A DNA stretch of 64,000 bases. It comes from Owenia fusiformis (lineage: Eukaryota > Annelida > Polychaeta > Sabellida > Oweniidae). Below the pieces are notes generated by a model. The model had not been told where the DNA came from. It saw only the letters and a list, made by a program, of their open reading frames with translations, and ran no database searches. Location of the stretch: assembly GCA_903813345.2 (NCBI GenBank), contig CAIIXF020000008.1, positions 17,656,822-17,720,821 on the forward strand, read 5' to 3'. This document shows positions 10,677 through 22,822 of this stretch, one piece after another (position 1 is the stretch's first letter; the number at the start of each line of letters is the position of its first letter). The translations under genes were made by a program, and so were the position numbers.

Positions 10677-10965
10677 CCATACTCAATCTAATGTGCCACA
10701 ATGTTTCCATATCAGGTGTACTGATTACATCAAATTTTTTGTTGCTTGATTATTTATCATCTTTGAAGGAATGAGAACCTACATGTAATATATACTGATA
10801 AGTCTATTACATATGAAATATGAAGAGGAAAACATTAAGTAAGGATGAAAGGGAAAAAAAGATAGTGCAGAGGGTAAAAAATAGACACACTTTTAATGTA
10901 ATTTTTAAAAAACAAGACTCGCTTCCAGTGATTTTTCTCTTTTAAAGAACGAAACCCAAAACGAA

Positions 10966-11066
10966 ACCCAAAACAAACAAACAAACAGGCATAAACAAAC
11001 CAGCCATTCAACCAAACAACCAACCAAACAACCAACCAACCAACCGAACAACCAATCAACCAACCA
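10966..11066. repeat. CCAACCAAACAA simple-sequence tract
   Basis: Degenerate (ACCAAACA)n / (CCAACCAA)n, purine/pyrimidine biased low-complexity DNA. Confidence 0.85.
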
Positions 11067-13628
11067 ACAATGTTAACTGACCGAACTACATGTTCCTCTT
11101 ACCTTATTATGTTATACATTTCACCACTTAATCATTTATAACCTCATTTAGATTAGTCAGTTGTTTACAATATAGGCCTTGCTTAATTTTTTGCATTCTT
11201 TGCCTTTAGATAATGTACCAGTACCTGCAGCAAATCTATGTTCTGAAAATTAATGTTTTACAACTCAGTATCCATTGAGGTCAAATAAGGTTTGATTTGT
11301 AATAAGCTGGAATTTATTGTATAGCTGTATAAAGATTTAAATTGTATTTTTTTCTTACATGCGATGTATTTGAAGATTTTTTAAGGAATATTTTAACCGC
11401 GTTACCTTAGCTTTCTAATGTTGAATATGAGTTGAAGCAATCTGACAAATATGATATCACAGATATACCGGATGATGAATTTAATCAAATATTAATATTA
11501 TATAGTCTATTAATATATTATATGTATATGTATTCCCATAGAGAAGAGTTAATAGGATATAGTAGTAATTGATTATAAATAATTAAAACACCATACAGAT
11601 TGTATGAACCTATAGAGCTTGAATGAGGCTATAGATTTGGAATGTATGAAGACTCGGTATGGAATATAGACCTAGAGTTAACGACATCATTTAGTATTGT
11701 TATCCGATGTAATTTGATCAATTGGTAATCATTGAAAGTCGTGTTTTCTATTACAACCTTAATTTTGTAGCTTTGTTCTGTTCTATTGTTGAGACATGTA
11801 ATTATTGGGATATAGATATCATACAAGGCATGCTGGGTGACCATGACATGCTCGTAACCTGTTGTTTGCTACGAGAAATGTGATTAATTATTGGATGTGT
11901 TTAGATTTTCTATTTCTTTTTCTATATTATAGACACTGTAATGTTGATGTCTGAACACTTGATGATCACTCAATGCTATCGCTTGGCACTCACTTGATGC
12001 AACTAAAAAAATGAACATTATAGATTTTTCTATTTAAAGGCTGATCATAGAAGGTCAAGGTCACATTTAAAGGTCAAGATTTAGAATGCATTTCAGAGCT
12101 CTTTGAAGGTATATGTCTGTTTGTTGGGATTTGAACTCCTTTTCAAATGAAACCATTATCCACAAAATGGGAAATTTGTAATTGAATTATGCTAGTACAA
12201 AGAATTATTATGGTACCTCTGCAATATTTATATGGGTGTTTTTATCAGTGAAATACATTTTACCCATATTTATCCACCAAATGGAATTATGTAAATATAT
12301 GTATATTATTAAAGAATGTCTATTTAGATGTATAGAAATCTGCTTGTATATAAACACATCCTTATAGCAAACTAGTTGTACATGATCTGCCAATATCTTT
12401 GTCATTTTTATTAAAATGAGCCATATTGAATTTAATTGTGATTATCAAATCTGTTAAAATGTCATTGTAAACTAAATATGATCAAGGGGGAACGTAATAC
12501 CCAGAACTTGCCTCGTTCGTAATTTCGACATATTTAGGGTTTGGCTTTTTACCATGTACAGTTCTATCAACCGATAGAATTTATCCACTAGTGTAATGAG
12601 GACCATGCAAAGCCCCGGATGCATGTCGTTTTGTTTCATTTGGTACACATACTAAGCCCTGGGTATTAAATAAACCCTTGATTTGATTGCAATAAATGTA
12701 GAACAATTAAATATGTTCATGTTTACTTCTGAAACACTTGTGATATTTGAATGTCATCTTTCAGATGGTATATACATGTATACTGTATCGAAAGCTATAT
12801 TGATTTTGTATCTGTTCAAAAGATGACTTTATTTTGAAAGACTTTAAACCAGAATTTTATAAAATGTCAAAAATCATTAAAAACCTACCTATTCAATGCT
12901 GTACTTGCAATACTGTATACATTATATCTTTGTTCTGTAGTCTATATGTTCAACCAATACATATGAAAAACTATCAAAATGTGTTTAGTTGTTTTAATGC
13001 CGTGAAATATCTTCCCTGTTGCAAATCTGACCAAGAAGTGGTGATATATTGTAATTAAAACAATTTTTGTTTACCATAGATCAGGGTTTGATGTTCTTCA
13101 TCTGTAACAAATTGTCACATCTTGTAACCATTTGTAGTAGCTTCTCAAGTGGAGGTATTTGTCATGTTTTGCCTTGTTTTACCTACTGTATCATTCAATT
13201 ACCATTTTTTTGCACTACCCTTGTTTCATTGGATTACAACTGAGCAGACAAAGTCCTAAGGTTGACTATTTGTTTTTGAAAGGAACTTTTTTGTGAACAA
13301 GTAATATATTGACCTCAGTGATAACTGTCCCTCTCTCAGTGTGTCTTCTAGGAACCCCTTGAGGACTGATTCTACATATTCACCTAGAACTTATAAAAAA
13401 GTGTAGCTTATCCTCCCTAGTGCCTAGTGTTGTCCTTTAACATACTAGTAAATAGATCTAGAATAGGGGGTTGACGGTATTGCAATAGAAATTCACAATT
13501 TTTAAACCAAGGTGTCCAACTGTCTTGTACAGGTCCAAATCTTCAAAAGACAAAAAATTCATCTTAACAAGTCGTATCAAAATTATATCTTTGATTCTAC
13601 CTTAAACTTCATTGATATTGATGATGTA
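11067..13628. other. gene-free AT-rich region
   Basis: Only short frames without splice support or recognisable protein sequence are present. I see no repeat longer than about 30 bp. Confidence 0.5.
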
Positions 13629-13707
13629 CAGTAAAAGGCTGTATATAGTGAACACCTATGGAGTCACAAAAAGTGTTCACTGTCGGTAGGTGTTAACTAC
13701 AGAGTGG
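13629..13707. mobile_element. partial relative of the 112-bp MITE
   Basis: CAGTAAAAGGCTGTATATAG followed by TGAACACCTATGGAGTCACA and AAAAGTGTTCAC matches the left two thirds of 3287-3398. The right terminal repeat is lost. Confidence 0.75.
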
Positions 13708-13734
13708 GAATTTTATACAGGAGTCAATATAAAA

Positions 13735-15336
13735 TCGGTTGGAAGAAAAGGATGACACCACAAAAGGATGACACCATAAAAGGATGACACCATAAAAGGA
13801 TGACACCACAAAAGGATGACACTAGTGGAAATCGAATCTATCCACTAGTATTTAAGTTATCAAAGATAACATTTTTTATGAAAATGGTGGCCATTTTGAA
13901 ACTAAATAGCCATCTTGAAAATCTCTTATTGAGCAGAGCCCCATCGTCCCTCGGCATCAGCACATAAAATTGGAACCAAATTAACTATTCTAGTATTTGA
14001 GTTACAATTATGAAATAATAAAAAATACAATTTTACAAAAAATGATGGCCATTTTGAATTGCGCAGCCATATTGAAATTCCTTTTTGACAGAGGTCCTAC
14101 ACCTATAAAACATAAGCCTATAAAATTGAATCAAAATCAAAAATGAATCAAAATCAACCGGTATTTTGTAATCCCTCGGACAAACAAACGAATGGACAGA
14201 TGGCTTCTTTATATCCATGCAAACTTCATTTGATAGGATAACAAAATGTGTTTCCCCGTATGAAGGCCAATGGAGTTTCCAAATATATCTATCAGACTTT
14301 GTGAATTTGCAGAATTGCCTCCTGTCTCCAATTACATCATAAGTAGAATGGTCCAAACAGATCCTCTTTTTGAAGTACTGTATCTCATCTAAATAAACCT
14401 TTTATATTAGATCTAATCTTTTGTAGTTTATTATATATAATTTGTTGTTGTCCTTATACTAAAAGCAAGATTCATATGCAGCCCTTTCTTGAGACATACT
14501 TTTCATGATGAAAATATTCAAGAACTGATGAATAATTCAACTTTCAAACCATTATGTAAATTAAGTCAAGTGTGGTCATTCCCCAAACATTATAAAGCTC
14601 TTAGATTGTATGATTAAATAGTTTAAAGGTGTCATCACATGCAATAAACTACTTAAGAAGATTCATCTTTAGAGTCAACCTTGCAAATAGATAAAATAGA
14701 TAGTTAAATAATACAATGAAAAAGACAGAATACAAATAAACTAACGGAACTATTTCATTGTGAAATGAATCTAAAATACAACTCATCACTTTTTCTACGT
14801 AATTATTGAATATTTGCTGAAGCGTGTTTAAAAGTCCATCAACATTTATCAGGAAGGGAAAATCCATTGACACTCAGATGCATATCTTTCCTGTAACAAT
14901 AAATGGGCCTCAACAAATTGCACAAGCATGCAGTAACATTTCCCCATATTTACCTTTTAGTGTCTTCAATGAGACCACCTTCCAAATAATATATGAAAAC
15001 TAATATTGGATTTGAATTTATTTTTTATAAAACACATAGCTGGCTTCTAAGGTCAAATATAATTAAAAAAGAATTAAAATAAAGCATGTTTCAAAACAAT
15101 TCCACGACAAAACTTGATACCTTATGAACAGGCAAGTGGGACAATCCTGGCCAAACTTTTATGTACAGGATAGTGGAATAGTCCCGATACATATGATATT
15201 CATTGGGGGTTTAATAGATACAAGCGACCTTTAGATGTAAACAAACACATCATAACAAAGAGTGTGCAAAGTTCAATCTAGTGTCATCCTTTTGTAGTGT
15301 CATCTGTTTATAGTGTCATCCTTTTCTTCCAACCGA
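13735..15336. mobile_element. 1.6-kb TIR element with GGATGACAC subterminal iterons and TATAAAA target duplication
   Basis: The left end TCGGTTGGAAGAAAAGGATG and the right end CATCCTTTTCTTCCAACCGA are exact inverted copies. TATAAAA occurs directly outside both ends (13728-13734 and 15337-15343). Just inside the left end AAAGGATGACACCA is repeated five times at a 16-bp step; the right end has three inverted copies. There is no transposase frame, so it is non-autonomous. Its interior at 13860-14250 contains another dispersed repeat shared with 24150-24380. Confidence 0.85.
13860..14250. repeat. dispersed repeat (GGTGGCCATTTTG ... CGGACAAACGAACGGACGG type), copy 1
   Basis: Ordered blocks ATGGTGGCCATTTTG, TTTTTGACAGAGGTCCTA, CATAAGCCTATAAAATTGAA and CGGACAAACAAACGAATGGA are shared with 24150-24380. 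At both loci the sequence ends near an ATCC..GGGATAA-type hairpin. It lies inside the 13735-15336 element, so either that element carries it or it inserted there. Confidence 0.7.
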
Positions 15337-15794
15337 TATAAAATGTCTTTTGAAGCACATTTGAATATTGATGTTCGTTATCAAAAATATTGCTTTTATC
15401 CCATACTATGAAAGTGATAGTGAGAAGTGAAAGTTATTTTTCTAACTTGTAAAAGTAACTCCAGAATTAAATAGTCTTTAAAATGGGATATGCCACACTA
15501 TGTAACAATAAGTACATTTTGCTGTAGAGGGGGGGGGGGGGGTGCTGTTGTTTTTGACACCCTGTTCATGTACTAGATTAGTAAATGTTTTCCCTGTTCT
15601 TGGTATTCAGTATGATATCGACTCTAGAGTGCCGAGAACTGATGCACTGAAGAAGACCATGTTTAATTAGATTCCTTTTCTGATATGCTGGCAATTAAAA
15701 TAGATGCTTCTATGAATGTTCATCTCTCTGGTAGTAATGCACAAAGTTGTAATAATTAATTATTTCAGTTTGATTCAAATATAATTTTATTTCT

Positions 15795-15826
15795 GAAGAA
15801 GTAGGATGGACATCCTACAAAACGTC
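15795..15826 (+). other. hairpin followed by AAAACGTC motif, copy 1
   Basis: GAAGAA is followed by a 7-bp stem (GTAGGAT/ATCCTAC) and AAAACGTC. The same architecture occurs at 16535-16566. Similar stem-loop plus GAAACGTC tails occur in retroelements of many invertebrates, but I cannot assign a family here. Confidence 0.45.
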
Positions 15827-16021
15827 AAAAAGAAAAAGAAATATCTCTGAGAAAGAAAATCAACAACTTAATTTGTACATTAAAATAGATGTTTCAGACA
15901 GCCATCTTGCAAACATACTGCACCAGTGTCATGAAATACCTTGATGGATCAAGACGTCGACGTGTAAGTGAAACTCATTAGAATTGCAACTTGATATCCA
16001 TTTATATTTTGATTAAACCTA

Positions 16022-16961
16022 CAGGGTGAGCGAAAAACGTCCATATTTTTATTTGTGTTTTGTTATTACTATTTTAACTTATTTTTCTGATATAATTTGA
16101 AGTAGTTGGGGGGTATTGAGACCAATGAGGAAGATTAGATGATTGTGTTAAATATCTCGAGAAAAAACTCTATTGGTAGGCCAAACTCTTTGAGGAAAAC
16201 GAATGAGTCAAATGTTCTATTTTTGGTCAAAAAGATTAGCAAATAATTTATCTGAGTCCTGAAGAACATTGACAAAACAATAATTATAATTTGTCAGCTC
16301 ATCCAACCACATAACTGATCTTCTTGTTCACAAATGAGGTGATTGAATAGTTTCTATGGGAAGGGAGGTTTATCCAAGTTACCTATTTTCTTGATCGACC
16401 AATCAGCTTTTCTTCTTACTTATTTGTCTTTCGATATTTCTAATATTCCATTTTTTCTTAAACATGTTCTTCTGGTTGGATTATTAAATCACAAAACTTT
16501 TTTTTCTTCTTTTCACAAAAGTTTTTATAACAGTTGAAAAAGGATCCAGATAGGATCCGAAACGTCCTGTTTAGTAAAATAAAGGTTGTGAAAAGAAGAA
16601 AAAATAGTTTTGTGTATTCCATTTTTGTCTGGAAATAATTTTACAATATACCAGATACCCTATTAAACCTACGTGTCTCTCTGACAGACTGAATACTATA
16701 TCAATCTACATGTAGTTCTATTATCTGAGGCATAACTAATATCAGTATTAAATTGTTGCTTTGAATGTTATCCTGACAACTATATATTTTCAATTAGGTC
16801 CCCTATAATGTCTGTCAACCTTTCTTATTCAAAAAGAACTTGAAAATATATTTATGCCATTTCAAAAATAATTACAAAAACGATTCCCGCGTCTCTATCA
16901 AAAATATTATCAAAAAAGTTGTAGCTAAATACGAATTACGGACGTTTTTTGGCCCACCCTG
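16022..16961. mobile_element. 940-bp TA-flanked TIR element, mariner-like, non-autonomous
   Basis: The left end CAGGGTGAGCGAAAAACGTC and the right end GACGTTTTTTGGCCCACCCTG are imperfect inverted copies, flanked on both sides by TA, the Tc1/mariner target. There is no transposase frame. A related element lies at 57831-58170, and an orphan end (TTTTTGGCTCACCCTG) lies at about 26677-26692. Confidence 0.75.
16490..16614. repeat. 125-bp inverted repeat nested in the mariner-like element, with a GAAACGTC hairpin
   Basis: CACAAAAC..TCTTCTTTTCACAA at 16490 pairs with TTGTGAAAAGAAGA..GTTTTGTG ending at 16614. In the loop GGATCCAGATAGGATCC forms a 6-bp stem followed by GAAACGTC. Confidence 0.75.
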
Positions 16962-17526
16962 TATACATGAATATAATACACAATCGGTATTCTGTATTCC
17001 AAATGCCTTTCCAAGTGAGCAAATGTTTGAATATGTAAAGGCTGTTTCGTGTTATGTCAACCAGCATTTACTTAAAGCCATTATTGAATCATTTAGATGC
17101 TTTTAGAGCTTTTAGAACCTGAACGAATCATATTTTTATTCGTGTAATCGTGTCTATTAATGAACAATTCGAATGTTATAGAATAAAACATGCACGCATA
17201 TTAGTAAGCATTTTGTAGTGTTACCTGACTGATCAATGAAGTCTGAAAATCAAATATGAACATACTGTACCATATTTACATGTTTAATGGGCATTTTTTG
17301 TTCCATATGTCTTCAGGGCTATCTTGCTTCAAGACCTTGGACCCCACCCCATTAACAACTGTTAGATAACAGAAGGAGGTCACCACCACAAGGCCTATAT
17401 TTTTCAATACTGCGAGAATTCCCATGAATTCATCTTGCTTCGTCAAGGTTTAAAATTATTGCCATTAGGATACATTCGGACCAAAAGTATGTTCACATAT
17501 GCAGGTTTTACTGATCGTATTTATTG

Positions 17527-17650
17527 TGTTACCACCAGGTTAAGGGGTGACATATTGTTATAGTCTCCAACTTTTTGTGACAGGTGTTCGGTGGTTTTCG
17601 TTCGGGGTCTGTAACAAATGGTAGGTTGTGACACTTTGCATGTGCCTTGT
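17527..17650. repeat. dispersed repeat, copy 2 of 3 (GTAACAAATGGCAGG family)
   Basis: Contains ATTGTTATAGTCTCCAACTT, TGTTCGGTGG, TCTGTAACAAATGGTAGG and TTTGCATGT in the order seen at 2977-3110 and 25966-26098. Confidence 0.7.
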
Positions 17651-18644
17651 TGGATATTTTTATTACAAATGTTGACATTACATTACAATAAGATTTTCAA
17701 ATAATGGACAAATCTTCTGAATTTACTCATCGAGAGTAACTAATGTGAGTTGAAATGACAAAGATTGCACAGTTGTGAAGGACACCCATGCTACCATTAA
17801 AGACGAAATGCTACAACTGAAGATGAGAGACGAGCTCCAAATGACAGAGAAGCTAAATTGATTGTCGATGTCGATCAGCCACAATTGCAGTCGTGTGCGA
17901 ATATCTTCAATGACATAATAAAAACAACAAAATCAATAGCTATGTTCAAAACATTGCAAAAGCCATTATCTGAAATTCTGAAGATTGATTCATTATTCTC
18001 GTATCACACTTTATACATGTATAATACCATGCGTAGTCATAGGCTTTGCTATTCATAAGGCAGTCAATAAGGGATTTGTTATTACTTATAAACTACCTGA
18101 CTTTGACCAAAGATGCACTATTCACGCTACGAAAGAACAATACAACATACAAATGGGTACGATGCACCAAATAAATAATTAATACATCAATTGGTTAATC
18201 GTCGTGTTTATATCGACGCTGTAATAATATAGATCTACCGACATCAATATAGTTAGTACTTCCATTCCGTTCAGAGGTGTTAAGCATGCTTGATTGGATA
18301 ATAACTGGACATTGAATGATATTCCGGTATAACAATGAATGACTGTATGTAATCAGAAATACCATGAAAATAGTCTATATACACATTTCCTGGACTACGA
18401 GAGTCTTCATGTTATCTCAAGATTGGACATAACAACTTGGGAAAACGGCCAGCAGGCAAGATAAATTATACAACTGCGGACGAAAATGAGGAGCTGGGGA
18501 CTATGTTGCGATATATACTTGTAATTAATTTAACTTTTTATAGTATAAATTGGGCATTAATAATGATCTAATGAGAATAATGTTTTTTCAACACGCATGT
18601 CAATGCCTTGCTTTAAAAAAGTTTCAAAGATTTAAACCATTAAG
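17651..18644. other. upstream region of the nicotinic receptor gene
   Basis: Holds the presumed promoter and 5' UTR. Two short overlapping frames near 17858-18182 have no recognisable protein features. A stretch around 17790-18000 could be read as RRAPNDREAKLIVDVDQPQL without matching any family I know. Confidence 0.4.
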
Positions 18645-18854
18645 ATGGAACTGCTTCAACTAGTATGGCTACTGACCGGAACGTGCTTCTGGTGGAAGTT
18701 TTGCGCGTGTGGCGCGTCGAAAAGGACATTATCACCAGAGCAAAGATTGTTAAAGGACTTGAAGATGGATTACGATACCAACATTATACCATCTTATGAC
18801 GGATCACAGCTGAGGGTTACTATGGATATGGCGTTAAATCAGATAGTTGATGTG
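18645..18854 (+). CDS. nicotinic acetylcholine receptor alpha-like subunit, exon 1
   Basis: This is the start of a six-exon gene (18645-18854, 19101-19145, 28447-28556, 31912-32447, 33854-34086, 35962-36291) whose spliced product is 487 residues, normal for a Cys-loop receptor subunit. Exon 1 encodes a signal peptide (MELLQLVWLLTGTCFWWKFC) and the N-terminal helix (SPEQRLLKDLKMDYDTNIIP), ending NQIVDV in phase 0 before GTGAGA. The mature protein should be a plasma-membrane pentameric cation channel gated by acetylcholine or a related ligand. The adjacent Cys pair in loop C marks it as an alpha-type subunit, and GER before TM2 agrees with cation selectivity. The TM3-TM4 loop is fairly short. 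Lophotrochozoans have greatly expanded families of such subunits, so a one-to-one vertebrate orthologue cannot be named. Confidence 0.93.
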
Positions 18855-19100
18855 GTGAGATTTATTTTTAGATACTTATAATGAAGAATAAAGATTTTGC
18901 TTTCAAAGAGCGACTCATCATTTTGAAATATGATAAAATCATGAATGATTAAATTTTCTTAAGATGGATGACACTCGATGACGTCTATTCAAATTATACT
19001 ATAACGGAAAGAATTTGAGCCATTTAATGCATAATTATATACCATAAAAGGCGTGAATATTTTTATACTACGTAGTACTTATTTAGTACTTTTGTTTCAG

Positions 19101-19145
19101 AACGAGAAGAATCAAATGATCATAACTAGCGTGTGGTTACGATTT
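19101..19145 (+). CDS. nicotinic receptor exon 2
   Basis: 45 bp, phase 0 on both sides, between acceptor TTTGTTTCAG and donor GTAAGT. It encodes NEKNQMIITSVWLRF, the beta1-beta2 segment with the loop D tryptophan region. A 45-bp exon here is the ancestral nicotinic gene structure. Confidence 0.93.
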
Positions 19146-20225
19146 GTAAGTATGCATCAATATAGAGCCATTTTCATGTCTCTGATCAATGTTGTCAACT
19201 TCTTTCCAAAATATATTTAAAAGGATATCCTTTGATTTCTAAAATCACAGGATATCATATTTATCCCATGAAATTGTGTTTACTATTGTCCATGTACGTT
19301 GATTTCGTAATATTTTATATAAGTTCTTCGTCAACCTTTATGCCAAGTCTGTTTGTCGTTGTTCACACAAAGCTGCTTCTCTGAATGTCTGTTCGAAACA
19401 CCAGATCTATTGCTATCCCCTGCACTATTAGTTTCATTGATTTCATAAGTAATTTTTGCTCCATCTAATGATTTTTGTTATGGTTCTTGCAATTCGTCAC
19501 CATGTTTTATTTGCACGTTCTAAAATAGCAAGTTATAATAACTTAACATAGTAAGGTGGTTACATAAAAATATTTGAAATCATTTTAATAAACATATGAT
19601 GCTATCTGGACTATATTCTTGCTGTCACTCAGGTAGTGCTGATATTTGACAATTTGTTGTCGACAATACGATTCGATATTACATCATATCAGTCAGATAC
19701 AATTTTAGTTTATGTAGCTGAACAAACACTGAAATAATCTTATTTTAGTACACTCGAAATAAAAAATATATTTTGGGGAATTTTCAGACGTGACAAATAA
19801 AAGGGATGACACGAGCCCAATGATAACTTTTATAAGGTCCCACATAGATCTGCTTTTATGTTTTTGTTTAATTATCATCTGCGTTTGATGCATCAATGGA
19901 AACATAATGGTCAATAAGTTCCCAGTCACAGGTGCCAGTGGAAATGATATCAATAGGGAATGACAGAACAAATGTTAGACAAAAAACAAAATGCAATAAA
20001 CAAATAGACGTATGGATAAATCCTCCCAAAGACTGCATCTTCCTGCAGCAAATAAAACAAAGCAAATAGAGACATCGATGGGACTAGCTCAACGCATCCA
20101 AATTTCGGATTAGGATGGTTTAGAGATTTTCTATTAGCAGTATTCAATATTCACGAAAAATGGACTATATACCATATACCATCTGTTAAGTTTAAAAGGT
20201 CTATTTACCCCAAAACGTAATATTA
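19146..20225. other. start of intron 2 of the nicotinic receptor gene, no other gene seen
   Basis: Intron 2 runs from 19146 to 28446 (9.3 kb) and holds most of the small elements listed separately. No nested gene was found in its first kilobase. Confidence 0.6.
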
Positions 20226-20411
20226 CAGGCCCGTAGTCAGGGGGCGGGGGTCGGTGTGTTTGAGCGAACCTGGCCAAAAATTCTTTCAAAATTTGCATTT
20301 TTTACCATTTTGAGCACTTTTTAAGTGATTTTGGCCAAAATTGTCAATAATGAACCCCCCTGTAATTTATTTTAAAGTGAACCCCCTTAGCAAGAGCTGG
20401 CTACGGACCTG
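20226..20411. mobile_element. MITE, CAGGCCnGTAGCCAGG family, second full copy, TATTA target duplication
   Basis: Starts CAGGCCCGTAGTCAGGGG and ends with the complement of CAGGTCCGTAGCCAG. TATTA lies directly outside each end. The interior matches 10241-10433 in the opposite orientation (TAAGTGATTTTGGCCAAAAT, GAACCCCCCTG). Right after it a 46-bp segment is duplicated in tandem (GGCCTGTATCATATTTTGAA). Confidence 0.85.
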
Positions 20412-20802
20412 TATTATATTTTGAAAAATATTCTACGGGCCTGTATCATATTTTGAAGATTATTCTGATTCAAATGAGATAGGGGTGAGATATGTTACGA
20501 GGTGTCTGTAGCGTAGCCAGGATGAGGGAGACGATACGCTTGCACCGTCGCTTTTTTTAAATACCTTTGAGAAATATTCCTCTATCAATGAAGTTGTACA
20601 TCAATTTGTATACTAGTAATTTTTATCGATTTTTAATCTTAATTGATCATTTTTTATTCATTGTGCATAATCTCATCACATGAAGGTTATCATCGTGTTA
20701 TTTTTGATTGTCATCAACGAACTAAGTTCGTATTTTAATGGTGTTTTACCAGCTTTACGTTCGTATTTCTGACTTAGTTACATAGCCGCCATTTTGGATA
20801 TT

Positions 20803-20935
20803 AGAGAGTTTAAGCTTGCAATGTTTTTCACAACCTAAACGTGAACGGAAAATATTTTAGTGATGCATTTGTATGGGCGATTGGTAATACGTATAGGTTG
20901 GCGTTTCGAATTTATATGCAAGCTTAAACTCCCTA
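20803..20935. mobile_element. small inverted-repeat element, AGTTTAAGCTTGCA ends
   Basis: AGAGAGTTTAAGCTTGCA at the left pairs with TGCAAGCTTAAACTCCCT at the right. A related half copy (GAGAGTTTAAGCAATGCATA, CGAAACGGCAACC) occurs at about 48378-48420. Confidence 0.75.
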
Positions 20936-22030
20936 TTGACTTCTCTTTTAAAATAATAGTTCATGTATCCCGACTGGGGTCCCGAAATTCTGGTCAACTT
21001 TGGCTTTTTCTCATTTAATTAATATCTAAACTCTGCTATTGTTACAAAAGTCAATAGCCTACAAGAGCGGGTTCTTATTTCTATAAGCTTTTTTCCTGTT
21101 TTCCTAATTATTTCGTGAACTGGCGTATATAAACACACATGAAAGTGACTTTCTTGTGACCCAAGAGGGGTAATGCCCCAGCATTCAAAGGAACCTATTT
21201 ATTGGGCAAAAAGTTTGTTAATTTAAGTACAGTAAGATACCCATGGTAAAAACAAAAGAAAAAATAAAGTATGACGAACGCGTAACAGTAATTAGTCGGA
21301 TTTTTGCCCTTGGTAAATAACGTCAATAAATGATCATGAATGTATATAGAAATCGGGTTAATTCAAGACATACATGATTATTGAACGATTATTGGCTTGT
21401 TCGGGCCAATAATTAGCACATACCGTTAACCCAAAAACAACTTAAGTGCAACAATGGCCTTAAACATACAAGTCTGAAGTACAGTTTTGCAAAACATTTT
21501 ATAAAAAAGCTGAAAAGGGCCAATACGCTAGATTTCGTCTGTGCTTGTAGAAATGCTAGTCATTGCATTTTTATAATTTTGTCTAGTATCAATCAAGTCA
21601 GTGTGTTTTATTAATATATCAAAAGCAAATACATGACGTGACAAACACCTGATCAAAAATATACATGGAAATATTTCGAACAATTACATTGTACACGATT
21701 ATTCTCATAATTTTGCGTTGTGGTGAGTTTACAATTAGGTTCAACTTTTTCTGAGTTGTTATAAATCTCCGACTGAAATATTAACATTGAAAATTGATTG
21801 ATTCAAAAGTAAAATCTCGAATTCGCTCTTGTTCTTCAGTAGCATACATGTATGACATCTCAGAAGGCGCAATTACGCGAAGTAGCCAATTCACACATTT
21901 TCGCGAGTTGAGTAACCTTGTTTGTAATTAAGGTAATTCCAAACAAATTGTTCAGAAAATAAGATTATTATAGGCACGTTCTGTTTATTCAAGCAAAATA
22001 GTAAAACAAACATAACATTTTTGAGCAGTT
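20936..22030. other. intron 2, no feature recognised
   Basis: AT-rich intronic sequence. No repeats beyond short direct pairs were found. Confidence 0.5.
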
Positions 22031-22032
22031 TA

Positions 22033-22410
22033 GATACCTGAGCAGTTTGGCCGAGTGGGTTAGACTGTTGTCGAATGTACCGGGGGATACGGAGGTCCCG
22101 CGTTCGAGCCCCAGGTACGGAGTTGTTGATCATTGTCACTACGGACACCCGGTCCGAAGGTCCAACCGTATACTGGCCCTTGGCATGGGTTGGTTCTCTG
22201 ACCGCTCTTGTTGGAGACAGATTGTGAGACTGTGGTTGGTTCCTCCACTAACGTGCTTTAGTAAACTCCGGGAGTCATATAGTATGGTAGCGGGCCCCCA
22301 CCAAGGGCAGTAGTGGAACGACGCGAATCGGTCCCAGTATGGTTGCCTTGCAACTGAAGAGACTCGAGGAAATCATGCCATTCGCGGTGACCCAGAAAAG
22401 ACTTTTGCTT
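22033..22410 (+). mobile_element. tRNA-derived SINE in intron 2
   Basis: The head resembles a class II (Leu/Ser-type) tRNA. An A-box-like TGGCCGAGTGGGTTAGA lies at 22049-22065 and a B-box-like GCGTTCGAGCCCC at 22100-22112, with extra bases between them as in a long variable arm. The body (for example ACTGGCCCTTGGCATGGG, GGTTGGTTCCTCCACTAACG) is more GC-rich than its surroundings, and the tail ends near CTTTTGCTTTTTG. It is probably inactive; other copies in the genome would confirm it. Confidence 0.8.
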
Positions 22411-22439
22411 TTTGATACAACTTTTTTTAATTCAAATAA

Positions 22440-22640
22440 AAGCATGATGGCTGTAGCGTAGCCATAGGCAGGACATCCTTTGAGAAATATTCCCAGAGGA
22501 TCATTTACTGAGGTTATTTATTTGATTTGCGTGGGTGTGTCGGCGGTGCAACCCATTCGTACGCAAAAGTCGCCTCCCCATCTTGGGAAATCCTTCGGAC
22601 GGGCCTGTATTAGTCTTAGTAAATCAGTATTTCGAAAGTT
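22440..22640. mobile_element. probable GC-richer TIR fragment (GTAGCGTAGCCA end)
   Basis: Begins GGCTGTAGCGTAGCCATAGG, like TCTGTAGCGTAGCCAGGATG at 20508, and runs into CCTTCGGACGGGCCTGTATT, which resembles CCTTCGGACGGGCTTGTGTA at about 63708. Both point to one dispersed family with ends near CGTAGCCA and GGGCCTGT. Borders are uncertain. Confidence 0.5.
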
Positions 22641-22765
22641 TAATGTCACCAAACCAAATATCATCCGGCTTGCCCCCAAAATTGTAAAATGGGCTGAGGT
22701 ATATTAAAGTGCCATGGGAAATGCCCAAAAACTGTTACAGGACACAACAAGAAGAAGAAAACTTC

Positions 22766-22822
22766 TAAGTGTACACCAGTCATAAGGGAAACAAACCCCT
22801 ACTATCCCAAACCATGATCTAA
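22766..22822. repeat. second copy of the AAACAAACCCC..CCATGATCTAA repeat
   Basis: Matches 8158-8215 over about 45 bp in the same orientation. Confidence 0.7.

Noticed and set aside
22033-22115. A functional tRNA-Leu or tRNA-Ser
   Set aside because: The tRNA-like head continues into a 300-bp GC-richer body with no acceptor closure, as in a SINE.
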